DNA from: CAZGMJ01 sp964526785
GTDB lineage: Bacteria; Planctomycetota; Phycisphaerae; Sedimentisphaerales; Anaerobacaceae
Direction of reading: 5' to 3'
Assembly (NCBI GenBank): GCA_964526785.1
Contig: CAZGMJ010000032.1
Location: 1-61,986, forward strand
Length of the DNA: 61,986 bases
Part shown: in pieces, positions 8,895 through 16,555 of the stretch
Layout of the letters: each line of letters begins with the position of its first letter
Position numbering within the stretch: position 1 is the first letter of the stretch
Notes under the pieces: model-generated
What the model saw: the letters and a program-made list of their open reading frames with translations, nothing else
Told to the model about the DNA's origin: nothing
Database searches by the model: none
Translations under genes and position numbers: made by a program

Positions 8895-10946
8895 CTATTT
8901 GCCCGCCAGTCCGATGGGACTGAAGAGAATGTAAAGGGCAATAGTAATTACAATCACGGCAATGCCACCGATCTTCGCTCCTTTGCTCGTTGTCAGGTTG
9001 AGCTTCGATTTCAATTCGAACTCGACGGGTTTCGAAAGCGGCTTGACCAGCGCAATGATCCACATCACTACGAGACACAATACGAAGCAGATGGCCATGC
9101 GGTTGAGGAACTGTATCTCCGGGCCGAACTTGAACTTGCCCATCAGATACATTCCGCCATAGGTGACGATGTTGGTCAGGAGTCCCACGACGCCTGCTAT
9201 CGGCGGGGCGGTTCTGCAGATAAGCCCGAAGACAAAGACCGCCAGAATACCCGGAGAAATAAGGCCCTGGCTTTCCTGAATGATGGTGAAGATGCTGTTG
9301 CTGATCTTCGGATCGCCCAACTGCGGGGCCAGCAGGACCGCGACGACGGAAAAGGCCACAACGCAGATTCGGCCGAGAAGGACCACCGTTTTGTGTCCCG
9401 CCTCGGGATGAATATACTTCTTGAAAACGTCCATCGTGAAGATGGTGGAAGCTGCGTTGAGCATGGCCGCCAGCGAACTGACGATCGCGCCGAGAAGGGC
9501 CGCCAGAACGAAACCGACCAGACCGGTTTTCTGAGGCAAGACGCTGCTGAGCAACTGCCCCAGTGCGGTGTCGTATTTGTACGCGATAAACTTCTCGGTG
9601 GCGACGCTGACTCCCGCCTCTTCGGCCTGTTGCTTTGTCCGAGCGTTGAATGTTTCGAGTTCTTCGGCCAGTTCGGGAAAGACGTGCGTCCAGGCCTTGT
9701 CGTCCGATTCGAAAACTGTGTACTCGCTGACCTGTTGCTCCTCAAACGTTTCCTGCGCAATCGGCAGGACGAAAGGATTCTCGGCCTCAACGGATCGCAT
9801 CGTGTCCGCATCCGGATACAATGCGATCATAAACTTTCCGGTCGGCCAGTTCTTGATGGCTTGCTCGCTCGGACTTTCGACGATCTCCACGAGGTCCGTA
9901 TCGGGATTCACCATGCGGTATTTCGTGAACACCGTGGCATTGTCCCGGACCGACTGCCCCTGCATGTCGTCGGCAAAAAGGTTGAATGCGATAATCCCCG
10001 GCACAACGATTACGAACGGAATCAGCAGCTTCATAAAGGCCGCGAAGACGATACCTTTCTGTCCTTCTGCGAGCGACTCGGAGCCGAGCGTCCGCTGGGT
10101 GATGTACTGGTTCAGACCCCAGTAATAAAAGTTCGGTATCCACAGGCCCAGCAGCAGGGCGGTCCAGGGCAGGATTTTGTCATCCCGGGGCAGGAACATA
10201 TTCATGCGAACCTTGTTGAGTTCCCAGAATCGGTCCACGGCTCCGGTTTCCGCACCAAACGACTTGAACCCGACAGCCCCCGTTCGTACATTCTCGACGA
10301 ACGCCAGTTCGTCGGTGGCGCCGCCCAGTTTCTTGAACGCGAAGATCATCACGACCGCACCGCCGAGGATCAGGGCGCTTCCCTGGATCAGATCGGCCCA
10401 GGCACAGGCCTTGAGGCCGCCCGCGGCGACGTAGACCATCGCGATAATACCGATAACCAGCGAAGCGGTCGCAATGGGGACGCTGTAGCCCATCTTGTTG
10501 GCCATGGTGTTGATCGTCAGGGCGCCGGAGTAGGTGACCGAGCCGAGCAGCAGCATGTAGATAAAGAGCGTGGCGACGGCCATGATCGTTCTAGCCGTGC
10601 TGTTGTAGCGATATTCGAGGAATTCGGGCATGGTATAGATGCCCGCCCGGAGGAAGTAGGGCAGAAACGCAAAGCCCACGATGACGAGCGTAACCGCCGC
10701 CATCCATTCGTAGCTGGCGATGGCCAGGCCGACGTGGCTGGCCGCATTACCGCTCATACCCACGAACTGCTCGGAAGAGATGTTCGCTGCGATCAGCGAG
10801 AAGCCGATAAGCCACCATTTCAGGCCGCGCCCGGCCAGAAAGTAGTCTTCGCCGGTCTTCTCATTGCGGCTCTTCCACAGGCCGATGGTGATCACGGCCG
10901 CGATGAACCCTACGAACACCACAACGTCGATCAGATTCAGTGTCAT
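8895..10946 (-). CDS. Sodium:solute symporter (SSS family, SGLT-like) with inserted domain
   Basis: This is a sodium-coupled sugar or solute importer of the SSS family (683 residues). The N-terminus has the motif GEDYFLAGR at about residues 32-40. The SSEQFVGMSG segment (58-67) and the AAMLNAASTIFTMD segment (about 493-506) match SGLT-type transporters. Homologues are usually 530-600 residues. The excess is a hydrophilic insertion at about residues 325-460, rich in Glu and Asp, between two TM segments and probably extracytoplasmic. A strong AAAGGAG Shine-Dalgarno sequence precedes the ATG. The gene is monocistronic with its own promoter and terminator and is divergent from the nqr operon, so sodium export by Nqr and sodium-driven uptake sit side by side. 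Confidence 0.9.
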   Translation of the reverse strand: MTLNLIDVVVFVGFIAAVITIGLWKSRNEKTGEDYFLAGRGLKWWLIGFSLIAANISSEQFVGMSGNAASHVGLAIASYEWMAAVTLVIVGFAFLPYFLRAGIYTMPEFLEYRYNSTARTIMAVATLFIYMLLLGSVTYSGALTINTMANKMGYSVPIATASLVIGIIAMVYVAAGGLKACAWADLIQGSALILGGAVVMIFAFKKLGGATDELAFVENVRTGAVGFKSFGAETGAVDRFWELNKVRMNMFLPRDDKILPWTALLLGLWIPNFYYWGLNQYITQRTLGSESLAEGQKGIVFAAFMKLLIPFVIVVPGIIAFNLFADDMQGQSVRDNATVFTKYRMVNPDTDLVEIVESPSEQAIKNWPTGKFMIALYPDADTMRSVEAENPFVLPIAQETFEEQQVSEYTVFESDDKAWTHVFPELAEELETFNARTKQQAEEAGVSVATEKFIAYKYDTALGQLLSSVLPQKTGLVGFVLAALLGAIVSSLAAMLNAASTIFTMDVFKKYIHPEAGHKTVVLLGRICVVAFSVVAVLLAPQLGDPKISNSIFTIIQESQGLISPGILAVFVFGLICRTAPPIAGVVGLLTNIVTYGGMYLMGKFKFGPEIQFLNRMAICFVLCLVVMWIIALVKPLSKPVEFELKSKLNLTTSKGAKIGGIAVIVITIALYILFSPIGLAGK

Positions 10947-11288
10947 AGCTACTCCTTTCCGTTTCGTGTTCCGTCAACAGCCACGTGCTGTCTGCCGGTT
11001 CGCTATTATAGCGATGCCACCCCCGCCCGCAATGAAATATCGCCGGTTGCATGCATAGTGGTTTGGTGGCTTCCGCTATCAGGAAAAGCCTGAAAATATA
11101 TCAGGTAAAAGCTCAATAGTGAGGCTATCTCTTGCAAATTGTCATCACTGTGTTTGTTTTTTTGATCAGAGGTTGTATTTCTTCTTCACATCGACGGCGG
11201 GATGCTGGTAGCATGTGGCGAGCAGTTGGGGTGATGAGTCGCATAAGCCGAATTGACGGCCGAGTTCATGCAGGTGGAGCAGGTGCGC
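10947..11288. other. Divergent intergenic region, symporter / nqrB
   Basis: About 340 bp between two divergent genes. It contains the symporter promoter (11005-11032). A small CAGG/CCTG hairpin near 11080-11097 and T-rich DNA around 11150-11165 lie on the nqr side. No clear nqr promoter and no nqrA fragment is visible. Confidence 0.5.
11005..11032 (-). promoter_or_regulatory. Sigma70-like promoter for the symporter gene
   Basis: On the minus strand, TTGCGG, a 16-bp spacer and a perfect TATAAT lie about 60 nt upstream of the start codon. The -10 box is embedded in the 13-bp palindrome CGCTATTATAGCG, which may also bind a regulator. Confidence 0.55.
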
Positions 11289-12338
11289 ATGGCGCCGAAA
11301 GGCAAGAATACGAGACTCCTCAAGAAGCAGCTTAATATGCGTCGTGTACTGCTTGCGCTGGTGCCGTGCGTGTGCGGAGCGGTTTACTTCTTCGGATGGC
11401 GGAGCCTGTTCATGGTGACGGTGGCGGCCGCCGTTGGCTTCGGCGTGGAGTACATATTCACGAGGCTGCGTAACGAACCGGTCAGCGAGGCCGTATTTGT
11501 TACGACGACATTGTTCGCACTGGTGATGCCGCCGACGGTTCCGTGGCATGTGCTCGTGATCGGCGTGGTGTTCGCCGTCATGTTCACCAAGGAGGTCTTC
11601 GGCGGATTCGGGCGCAATATATTCAACCCCGCGCTGGCGGGACGCTGCTTTGTGTACGTCTGCTTTCCCGTAGCGCTGACGGCTACCTGGGCGCCGGCGT
11701 CGGATCAGTTCTGGGGCGCTCTGGATCGATGGACGACCGCCCCGACACAGGACGCGACAACGGGAGCTTCACCGATGGCGCAGCTAAAGGCGGGCAAGCT
11801 TGTACTGGATGGAGAAGGCCGGACAGCGGGCGAGGTTCCTTTCGAGATTCCCGAGGACGAGACGGTCGCCATTGAGAAGTCGACGCTGCTCAAGGGGCTC
11901 GTTTTCGGGAGGATCAGCGGGACAATGGGCGTCACCAGCGCATTGCTGATCTGCATCGGTGGGATCTATCTATTCTATACGAAAACCGCCAGCAGAACGA
12001 CGATTCTGTCGGTAATCATCACATACGCCGTCTGGAATCAGGGATTGTACTGGCTTGGCGTCAAACCCGTGCCGGGTGCGTGGCCTGCTGTGCTGGGCGG
12101 GGGTTTCTTGTTCGGGGCGTTCTATATGGCGACCGATCCGATCAGTTCGCCGCGCACCGAGCCGGCCCGGATCGTCTACGGCATCATCATCGGGACGTGC
12201 ACGACCGTAATACGCAACTTCTCGATTTTCAACGGCGGATTGATGTTCTCCATTCTCATCGGAAACATGTTCGCTCCGATCCTCGATTATTCGGTCAAGG
12301 CATATAAGGCCCGCCGAACGGAAGGAGGGGAGCAATGA
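11289..12338 (+). CDS. nqrB: Na+-translocating NADH:quinone oxidoreductase subunit B (NqrB/RnfD family)
   Basis: This integral membrane subunit of the sodium pump carries FMN and takes part in sodium translocation. Multiple TM segments are visible, and the family motif KEVFGGFGRNIFNPALAGR lies near residues 101-119. The covalent flavin site would be in TTGASP (about residues 157-162). The acceptor position corresponding to Thr in the usual SGAT motif is Ser here. The ATG at 11289 has a GGAG 9 nt upstream and was chosen over upstream non-ATG starts. Its stop overlaps nqrC in an ATGA. It is the first gene of the operon, and nqrA, normally upstream, is not present. Confidence 0.9.
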   Translation: MAPKGKNTRLLKKQLNMRRVLLALVPCVCGAVYFFGWRSLFMVTVAAAVGFGVEYIFTRLRNEPVSEAVFVTTTLFALVMPPTVPWHVLVIGVVFAVMFTKEVFGGFGRNIFNPALAGRCFVYVCFPVALTATWAPASDQFWGALDRWTTAPTQDATTGASPMAQLKAGKLVLDGEGRTAGEVPFEIPEDETVAIEKSTLLKGLVFGRISGTMGVTSALLICIGGIYLFYTKTASRTTILSVIITYAVWNQGLYWLGVKPVPGAWPAVLGGGFLFGAFYMATDPISSPRTEPARIVYGIIIGTCTTVIRNFSIFNGGLMFSILIGNMFAPILDYSVKAYKARRTEGGEQ

Positions 12339-12952
12339 TCCGCGAGCGGTCCTGGTATCCAATTTTGTACATGTTCTGCGTGACGGGCTTTTTCAGTTCC
12401 ATCGTAATTGGACTGACGGCGTTCACGAGCGATCGCGTGGAGGCGAATGAGCGGCTGGCCTTTGAGCAGGCGGTGCTGTCGGTCATTCCGGGTGTCGAGC
12501 CGAAGGAACTGAGCCGACTCGAATTGCACCAGAGGTTTGTTGATCTGATGGAGGAGCCCGATGAGGAATCCGCCGGTGCGTATGTGGCCCAACGGGACGG
12601 CCGGATGGTTGGCTATGCGCTGCCCATATCGGGCCAGGGCTTCTGGGCGCCGATCAGGGGGATGATCGGAATCGAACCCGACGGACAGACCATTACAGGC
12701 ATCGCCTTCTACGAGCAGAACGAAACGCCCGGCCTCGGCGCCGAGATCACGACACCGGCATTCAAAGGACAGTTTGAGGGCAAAGAGATTGCCGGCAGCG
12801 GGCCGCCCTTCGACATACGACGGCCCGGAACTGCTCTCGATGACAGTGCGGTGCACGGCGTGACGGGGGCGACGCAAACCAGCGACCGTCTTGAAATCAT
12901 CATTAACGACGCACTGAGACAGTGGCGCGATAAGAATATCCAGGGAAATTGA
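12335..12952 (+). CDS. nqrC: Na+-translocating NADH:quinone oxidoreductase subunit C
   Basis: This is an FMN-binding subunit with a single N-terminal TM helix (about residues 9-29) and a periplasmic flavin domain, 205 residues in all. The flavinylation motif TGATQT is at residues 177-182, with Thr180 as the predicted FMN-phosphoester acceptor. A strong GGAGGGGAG Shine-Dalgarno sequence lies just before the ATG, which overlaps the nqrB stop. Covalent attachment needs an ApbE flavin transferase, which is not in this window. Confidence 0.92.
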   Translation: MIRERSWYPILYMFCVTGFFSSIVIGLTAFTSDRVEANERLAFEQAVLSVIPGVEPKELSRLELHQRFVDLMEEPDEESAGAYVAQRDGRMVGYALPISGQGFWAPIRGMIGIEPDGQTITGIAFYEQNETPGLGAEITTPAFKGQFEGKEIAGSGPPFDIRRPGTALDDSAVHGVTGATQTSDRLEIIINDALRQWRDKNIQGN

Positions 12953-12963
12953 GGTGATCGGCG

Positions 12964-13593
12964 ATGAAAGCCGCCACATCGGAAAGCACAAAACTGGCAG
13001 GCCAGGGGCTGTGGCGTAACAACCCCGTGTTCAAGCAGGTGCTCGGCATCTGCAGTACGCTGGCCGTGACAAACCTCGTACTCAACACCGTAGTGATGTG
13101 TGCTGCGCTTGTCTTCACGCTTTCCCTCAGCGCCTGCACGGTCTCGATCCTGCGCACGCTGACGCCGCGAAACATTCGAATGATGGTCGAGACGTTGATC
13201 ATTGCGTTCTACGTGATCATCGTGGACGTAGTACTCAAGGCGTACTGGCCTGAGATGAGCACGAATCTGGGGCCATATGTGGGGCTGATTATTACCAATT
13301 GCATCATAATGGGGCGGTGCGAAGCTTACGGCAACAGCAATCCACCTGGACGAGCCTTTATCGATGGTTTCTTCAACGCGCTGGGCTATTCGTTCGTGCT
13401 GCTGGTGATCGCGACGTTCAGAGAAGTGCTCGGAATGGGCACATTCATGGGGTTTGCCGTACCGTACTTCAGCGGCGCGTACTGGGATAAGTGGATCATC
13501 ATGGTCATGCCGCCGGGAGCGTTCTTCATGCTCGGTATTGTCACGTGGGTGTTTCGGGGGATACAGACGGCCCAAGAGGAGAAGAGCAAATGA
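12964..13593 (+). CDS. nqrD: Na+-translocating NADH:quinone oxidoreductase subunit D
   Basis: This is a six-TM membrane subunit of the NqrD/RnfE family (209 residues) that helps form the sodium-conducting core with NqrE. Recognisable features are the GLWRNNPVFKQVLGICSTLAV start and the TNCIIMGRCEAY segment near residue 115. The latter carries the Cys that in this family contributes to an intramembrane FeS cluster. A GAGGTGA sequence lies 7 nt before the ATG. The stop overlaps nqrE in an ATGA. Confidence 0.93.
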   Translation: MKAATSESTKLAGQGLWRNNPVFKQVLGICSTLAVTNLVLNTVVMCAALVFTLSLSACTVSILRTLTPRNIRMMVETLIIAFYVIIVDVVLKAYWPEMSTNLGPYVGLIITNCIIMGRCEAYGNSNPPGRAFIDGFFNALGYSFVLLVIATFREVLGMGTFMGFAVPYFSGAYWDKWIIMVMPPGAFFMLGIVTWVFRGIQTAQEEKSK

Positions 13594-14192
13594 ACGTAGG
13601 ACCTGAAATCTGGCAGGCATTTACTGTGTGCATCGCGGCGGTGTTCACGCAGAACATTCTGCTGACGTACTTTCTCGGCCTGTGTCCCTTCATCGGCGTA
13701 TCCCGCGAAGTCAGAACCGCCTTCGGGCTCGGGCTTGCCGTTATCTTCGTCATGACATGCACGACGTTGCTCAACTGGCTGGCGTACCATCTGGTGCTGG
13801 AACCTTTGCAGTTACATTTCTTCCGCTTCATCATGTTCATTGTCATCATCGCGGCATTCGTACAGTTCGTGGAGATGGTGATCGAGCGGTATTCGCCGTT
13901 TCTCTACCAGCAACTCGGTGTATTCCTGCCTCTGATCACGGTCAACTGCGCGATCCTCGGAAGTTCGTTGTTCATGGTCATTCGGGAATACAGCTTCATC
14001 GTTACAATCGGCTATGGACTGGGCAGCGGCATCGGCTGGTTTCTGGCGATTATGGCAATGTCGGGCATAAGACAGCGGCTGCGCAACGAGCGCATCCCCC
14101 GAGGTCTTCAGGGGCCGGGCATTACGCTGATCATCGCCGGACTGATGGCGCTGGCGTTCATAGGGTTTACGGGGGTGCTGCAGGGAAGTTGA
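13590..14192 (+). CDS. nqrE: Na+-translocating NADH:quinone oxidoreductase subunit E
   Basis: This is a six-TM subunit of about 200 residues, homologous to NqrD but inserted in the opposite orientation. The N-terminal motif around QNILLTYFLGLCPFIGVS and the TVNCAILGSSLF segment carry the conserved Cys residues that in the family bind the intramembrane FeS cluster with NqrD. The start is fixed by the ATGA overlap with nqrD. The downstream gap to nqrF is 24 nt. Confidence 0.93.
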   Translation: MNVGPEIWQAFTVCIAAVFTQNILLTYFLGLCPFIGVSREVRTAFGLGLAVIFVMTCTTLLNWLAYHLVLEPLQLHFFRFIMFIVIIAAFVQFVEMVIERYSPFLYQQLGVFLPLITVNCAILGSSLFMVIREYSFIVTIGYGLGSGIGWFLAIMAMSGIRQRLRNERIPRGLQGPGITLIIAGLMALAFIGFTGVLQGS

Positions 14193-14216
14193 GATCTACG
14201 CGGGCAGAACACGCAC

Positions 14217-15320
14217 ATGGTCCTATCGACAATTATCGCTATTTTGGTAGTCAGTTTCATCGGGGCGTTTCTCGCGGCCCTTTTGGTGGTGGCGGAGTAC
14301 TACATCGCCAATTACGGCGAGTGCACGATCACGATCAATGAAGACAAGGAACTGACGGTTGAAGGCGGCAGGAACCTGCTTTCGATGCTCACCGAGGAGA
14401 AGATATTCATCCCAAGTGCATGTGGCGGACGCGGCACGTGCGGATTGTGCAAGGTCAAAGTGCTCGAGGGCGGCGGCGTCCTGCTACCGACCGAGAAACC
14501 CTATCTGGAGAAGGAAGAAATCGATTCAAACGTGCGACTCTCTTGCCAGGTCAAAGTCAAGCAGGACCTGCGAATCGAGATTCCGTCGGAGTTGCTCTCG
14601 ATCCAGGAGTACACGTGTCGGTGTGCCGAGATTCGGGACCTGACGCACGATATGAAGCTGTTTCGTCTCGAGTTGATCGAGCCGGCGGCAATAGATTACG
14701 TCCCCGGTCAGTACATACAACTGCTAACGCCGCCCTACGAAAAGAGTTCCCAGGAGGTTTACCGAGCGTACTCGATTGCGTCTGATCCGGCCGACAAGGA
14801 ACATATCGATCTGATTATACGTTTGGTGCCCGGCGGCATTTGCACCACCTACTGTTTCGAATACCTCAAGGAGGGCGACGAAATGCGTATCAACGGGCCC
14901 TATGGGGACTTCCGTTTGTCCGACACGGAGGCTCCTGTCGTATTCATAGCGGGTGGTTCCGGCATGGCGCCGATCAAGTGCATTCTACATGATATGCAGA
15001 ATACGGGAAATCAGCGCAAGGCTACGTTCTACTTCGGAGCGAACGTCGTCGAAGAGTTGTTCCTCAGTGACCTGATGCACCGTTTCGAGCAGGAATTACC
15101 CGACTTCACGTATGTTCCCGTAGTTGCCGCCCCCGAGGAGAATGAGAAGTGGGATGGTCAGACCGGTCTGGTTACCGAGGCGGTCAGGGGGGGTGTGAAA
15201 AATGCGTCGGAGACGGAGGCCTATTTGTGCGGCAGTCCCGGGATGATTGATGCGGCCATTGAGGTGCTTCACGAAGCCGGGATGGAGGATTCGGCGATTT
15301 TCTACGACAAATTCGCGTGA
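14217..15320 (+). CDS. nqrF: Na+-translocating NADH:quinone oxidoreductase subunit F (NADH dehydrogenase)
   Basis: This is the electron-input subunit of the pump: it oxidises NADH at FAD and passes electrons through a 2Fe-2S cluster. An N-terminal TM anchor (about residues 3-30) is followed by a plant-type ferredoxin domain with C69, C75, C78 and C110. A ferredoxin reductase-like module carries RAYS (183-186, FAD) and GGSGMAP (246-252), with CGSPGM near residues 338-343 (NADH). At 367 residues it is shorter than the typical 400 or so but keeps all key motifs. Its stop overlaps the next gene in a GTGA, implying translational coupling. Confidence 0.94.
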   Translation: MVLSTIIAILVVSFIGAFLAALLVVAEYYIANYGECTITINEDKELTVEGGRNLLSMLTEEKIFIPSACGGRGTCGLCKVKVLEGGGVLLPTEKPYLEKEEIDSNVRLSCQVKVKQDLRIEIPSELLSIQEYTCRCAEIRDLTHDMKLFRLELIEPAAIDYVPGQYIQLLTPPYEKSSQEVYRAYSIASDPADKEHIDLIIRLVPGGICTTYCFEYLKEGDEMRINGPYGDFRLSDTEAPVVFIAGGSGMAPIKCILHDMQNTGNQRKATFYFGANVVEELFLSDLMHRFEQELPDFTYVPVVAAPEENEKWDGQTGLVTEAVRGGVKNASETEAYLCGSPGMIDAAIEVLHEAGMEDSAIFYDKFA

Positions 15321-15793
15321 CGCAACGACTGGAGCAGGCCATGAAAGAATCGCCTGAAATTCAAAGACTAAATGCAATGCTGCGGTCTTCTTGTTTCGCG
15401 GCCGAGGGCTTTATGGGAAGCGATGATCGCAGCGTTTCGGAAATCATTCAAACCGACGCCGGGGAGTGCTTCCGCCTCGGTTATACGGCGGCGAAGATCG
15501 CTCAGAAGATGCAGGAGATTACGGAGCAGGCCGATCATGCGCTGGGTTCCTGGGTCGATATTGACGAATCTCGAGAGGCGAGGGTGGAAGAAGCGCGAGG
15601 GGCAATTCCATGTCCGTGGCCTCATGGCGGGATGTTCCGCAAACGCGTGACCACGCTTCGACTGAAAGGTTCGGGCGAGACGCTGCAATGGTCCGATCTG
15701 AACGTCCATTTCATCGGCGCCCACGGATTCTTCGAGGGCAAAGGCTCTTTCTTTCGCCAGGAACCGGCAAGACTGATACAAGCGCTTTTCTGA
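15317..15793 (+). CDS. Conserved-looking hypothetical protein coupled to nqrF
   Basis: A 158-residue protein of unknown function. A GTG start overlaps the nqrF TGA by 4 nt; an in-frame ATG at 15341 is the alternative. The sequence is soluble, with no TM segment or signal peptide. It begins with helical stretches (IQRLNAMLRSS and YTAAKIAQKMQEITEQA) and ends in a shorter beta-rich part. Cysteines lie at about residues 28, 50 and 99. Nothing in it matches NqrA, NqrM or ApbE as I know them. Coupling to the pump operon suggests an accessory or regulatory role, which is inference. Confidence 0.6.
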   Translation: MTQRLEQAMKESPEIQRLNAMLRSSCFAAEGFMGSDDRSVSEIIQTDAGECFRLGYTAAKIAQKMQEITEQADHALGSWVDIDESREARVEEARGAIPCPWPHGGMFRKRVTTLRLKGSGETLQWSDLNVHFIGAHGFFEGKGSFFRQEPARLIQALF

Positions 15794-15887
15794 TCGACCG
15801 CTCGCTTAGTGTGTCTGGAATCGGCCGTCTACACAGGGCCGGGACGAATCTTTCAGGGCCCGCAATCTGCGCAGACAGTAAGTCCGC

Positions 15888-16448
15888 CTATTGCCATCCC
15901 ATGAGTCTGTCACTCGGGACGCTGAATGTACTGCCGCCCAGGTGGTGCAGCGTCTTTCCGGCGCTGCTTTCGCTGAGCAGTCGCTGGTCGAAAGCCTCCT
16001 CGTCCGCAGATGCCGATACGACCTTACCTGCAAAGACGCTCACTTGGTGAATGCCTATCGTTTGCGCTACTTCGCACTCGATGAACCCGACACAATCCTG
16101 GGGCACCAGGGCATCGACGTGATGTCCTCTGAGAGTTTCGATGCCGAATTGCTTGAACTTGTCTGCATCCCGGCCTGAGACCGAGCCGGTCCGGCGCACG
16201 AGTTCGAGTTGATCAGCATGCGGAACAACGACTATGAACCCGTTGGCATGCTCGATATTTTCGTGTGTTTGGTGTCTTTTACCCACGACAACGAGCATCA
16301 TGGGCGGACTCTTGTGGACGGGACTATTCCAGGCGATCGGTGCGACGTCGTAGACACCGTTCTTTCCACGTGTGGATACGAGCACCAAAGGCCCGTGATT
16401 GATTAGACGATGAGCCGATTCGGTCGGAATCTCGACGTAATGCTTCAT
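15888..16448 (-). CDS. Flavin reductase-like FMN-binding split-barrel protein
   Basis: A 187-residue protein of the flavin reductase (DIM6/NTAB) family, which binds FMN and usually reduces flavin with NAD(P)H or acts as an electron-transfer flavoprotein. The family hallmarks are the early strand GPLVLVSTRGKNGVYDVAPIAW, then PPMMLVVVGKRHQTHENI, then FIVVVPHADQLELV. An AAGGAG lies 6 nt before the ATG at 16448. It converges with the nqr operon and is separated from the RND genes by about 100 nt. The assignment rests on fold-level motifs; the substrate is unknown. Confidence 0.75.
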   Translation of the reverse strand: MKHYVEIPTESAHRLINHGPLVLVSTRGKNGVYDVAPIAWNSPVHKSPPMMLVVVGKRHQTHENIEHANGFIVVVPHADQLELVRRTGSVSGRDADKFKQFGIETLRGHHVDALVPQDCVGFIECEVAQTIGIHQVSVFAGKVVSASADEEAFDQRLLSESSAGKTLHHLGGSTFSVPSDRLMGWQ

Positions 16449-16555
16449 CAATTGCTCCTTGAATCACAGGCAGTCCCGGCTGCAACAGAATCTTGCCCGC
16501 TGTCCATGTTGTGTTGTGGTTCGCCCGGCCTACCTGAAGACCGAAGCGAACTTCA

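Noticed and set aside
8661..11093. 810-codon plus-strand open frame
   Set aside because: It is the antisense shadow of the sodium symporter gene. The product is rich in His, Asp, Gln and Arg with no fold or domain, whereas the opposite strand encodes a clear SSS protein.
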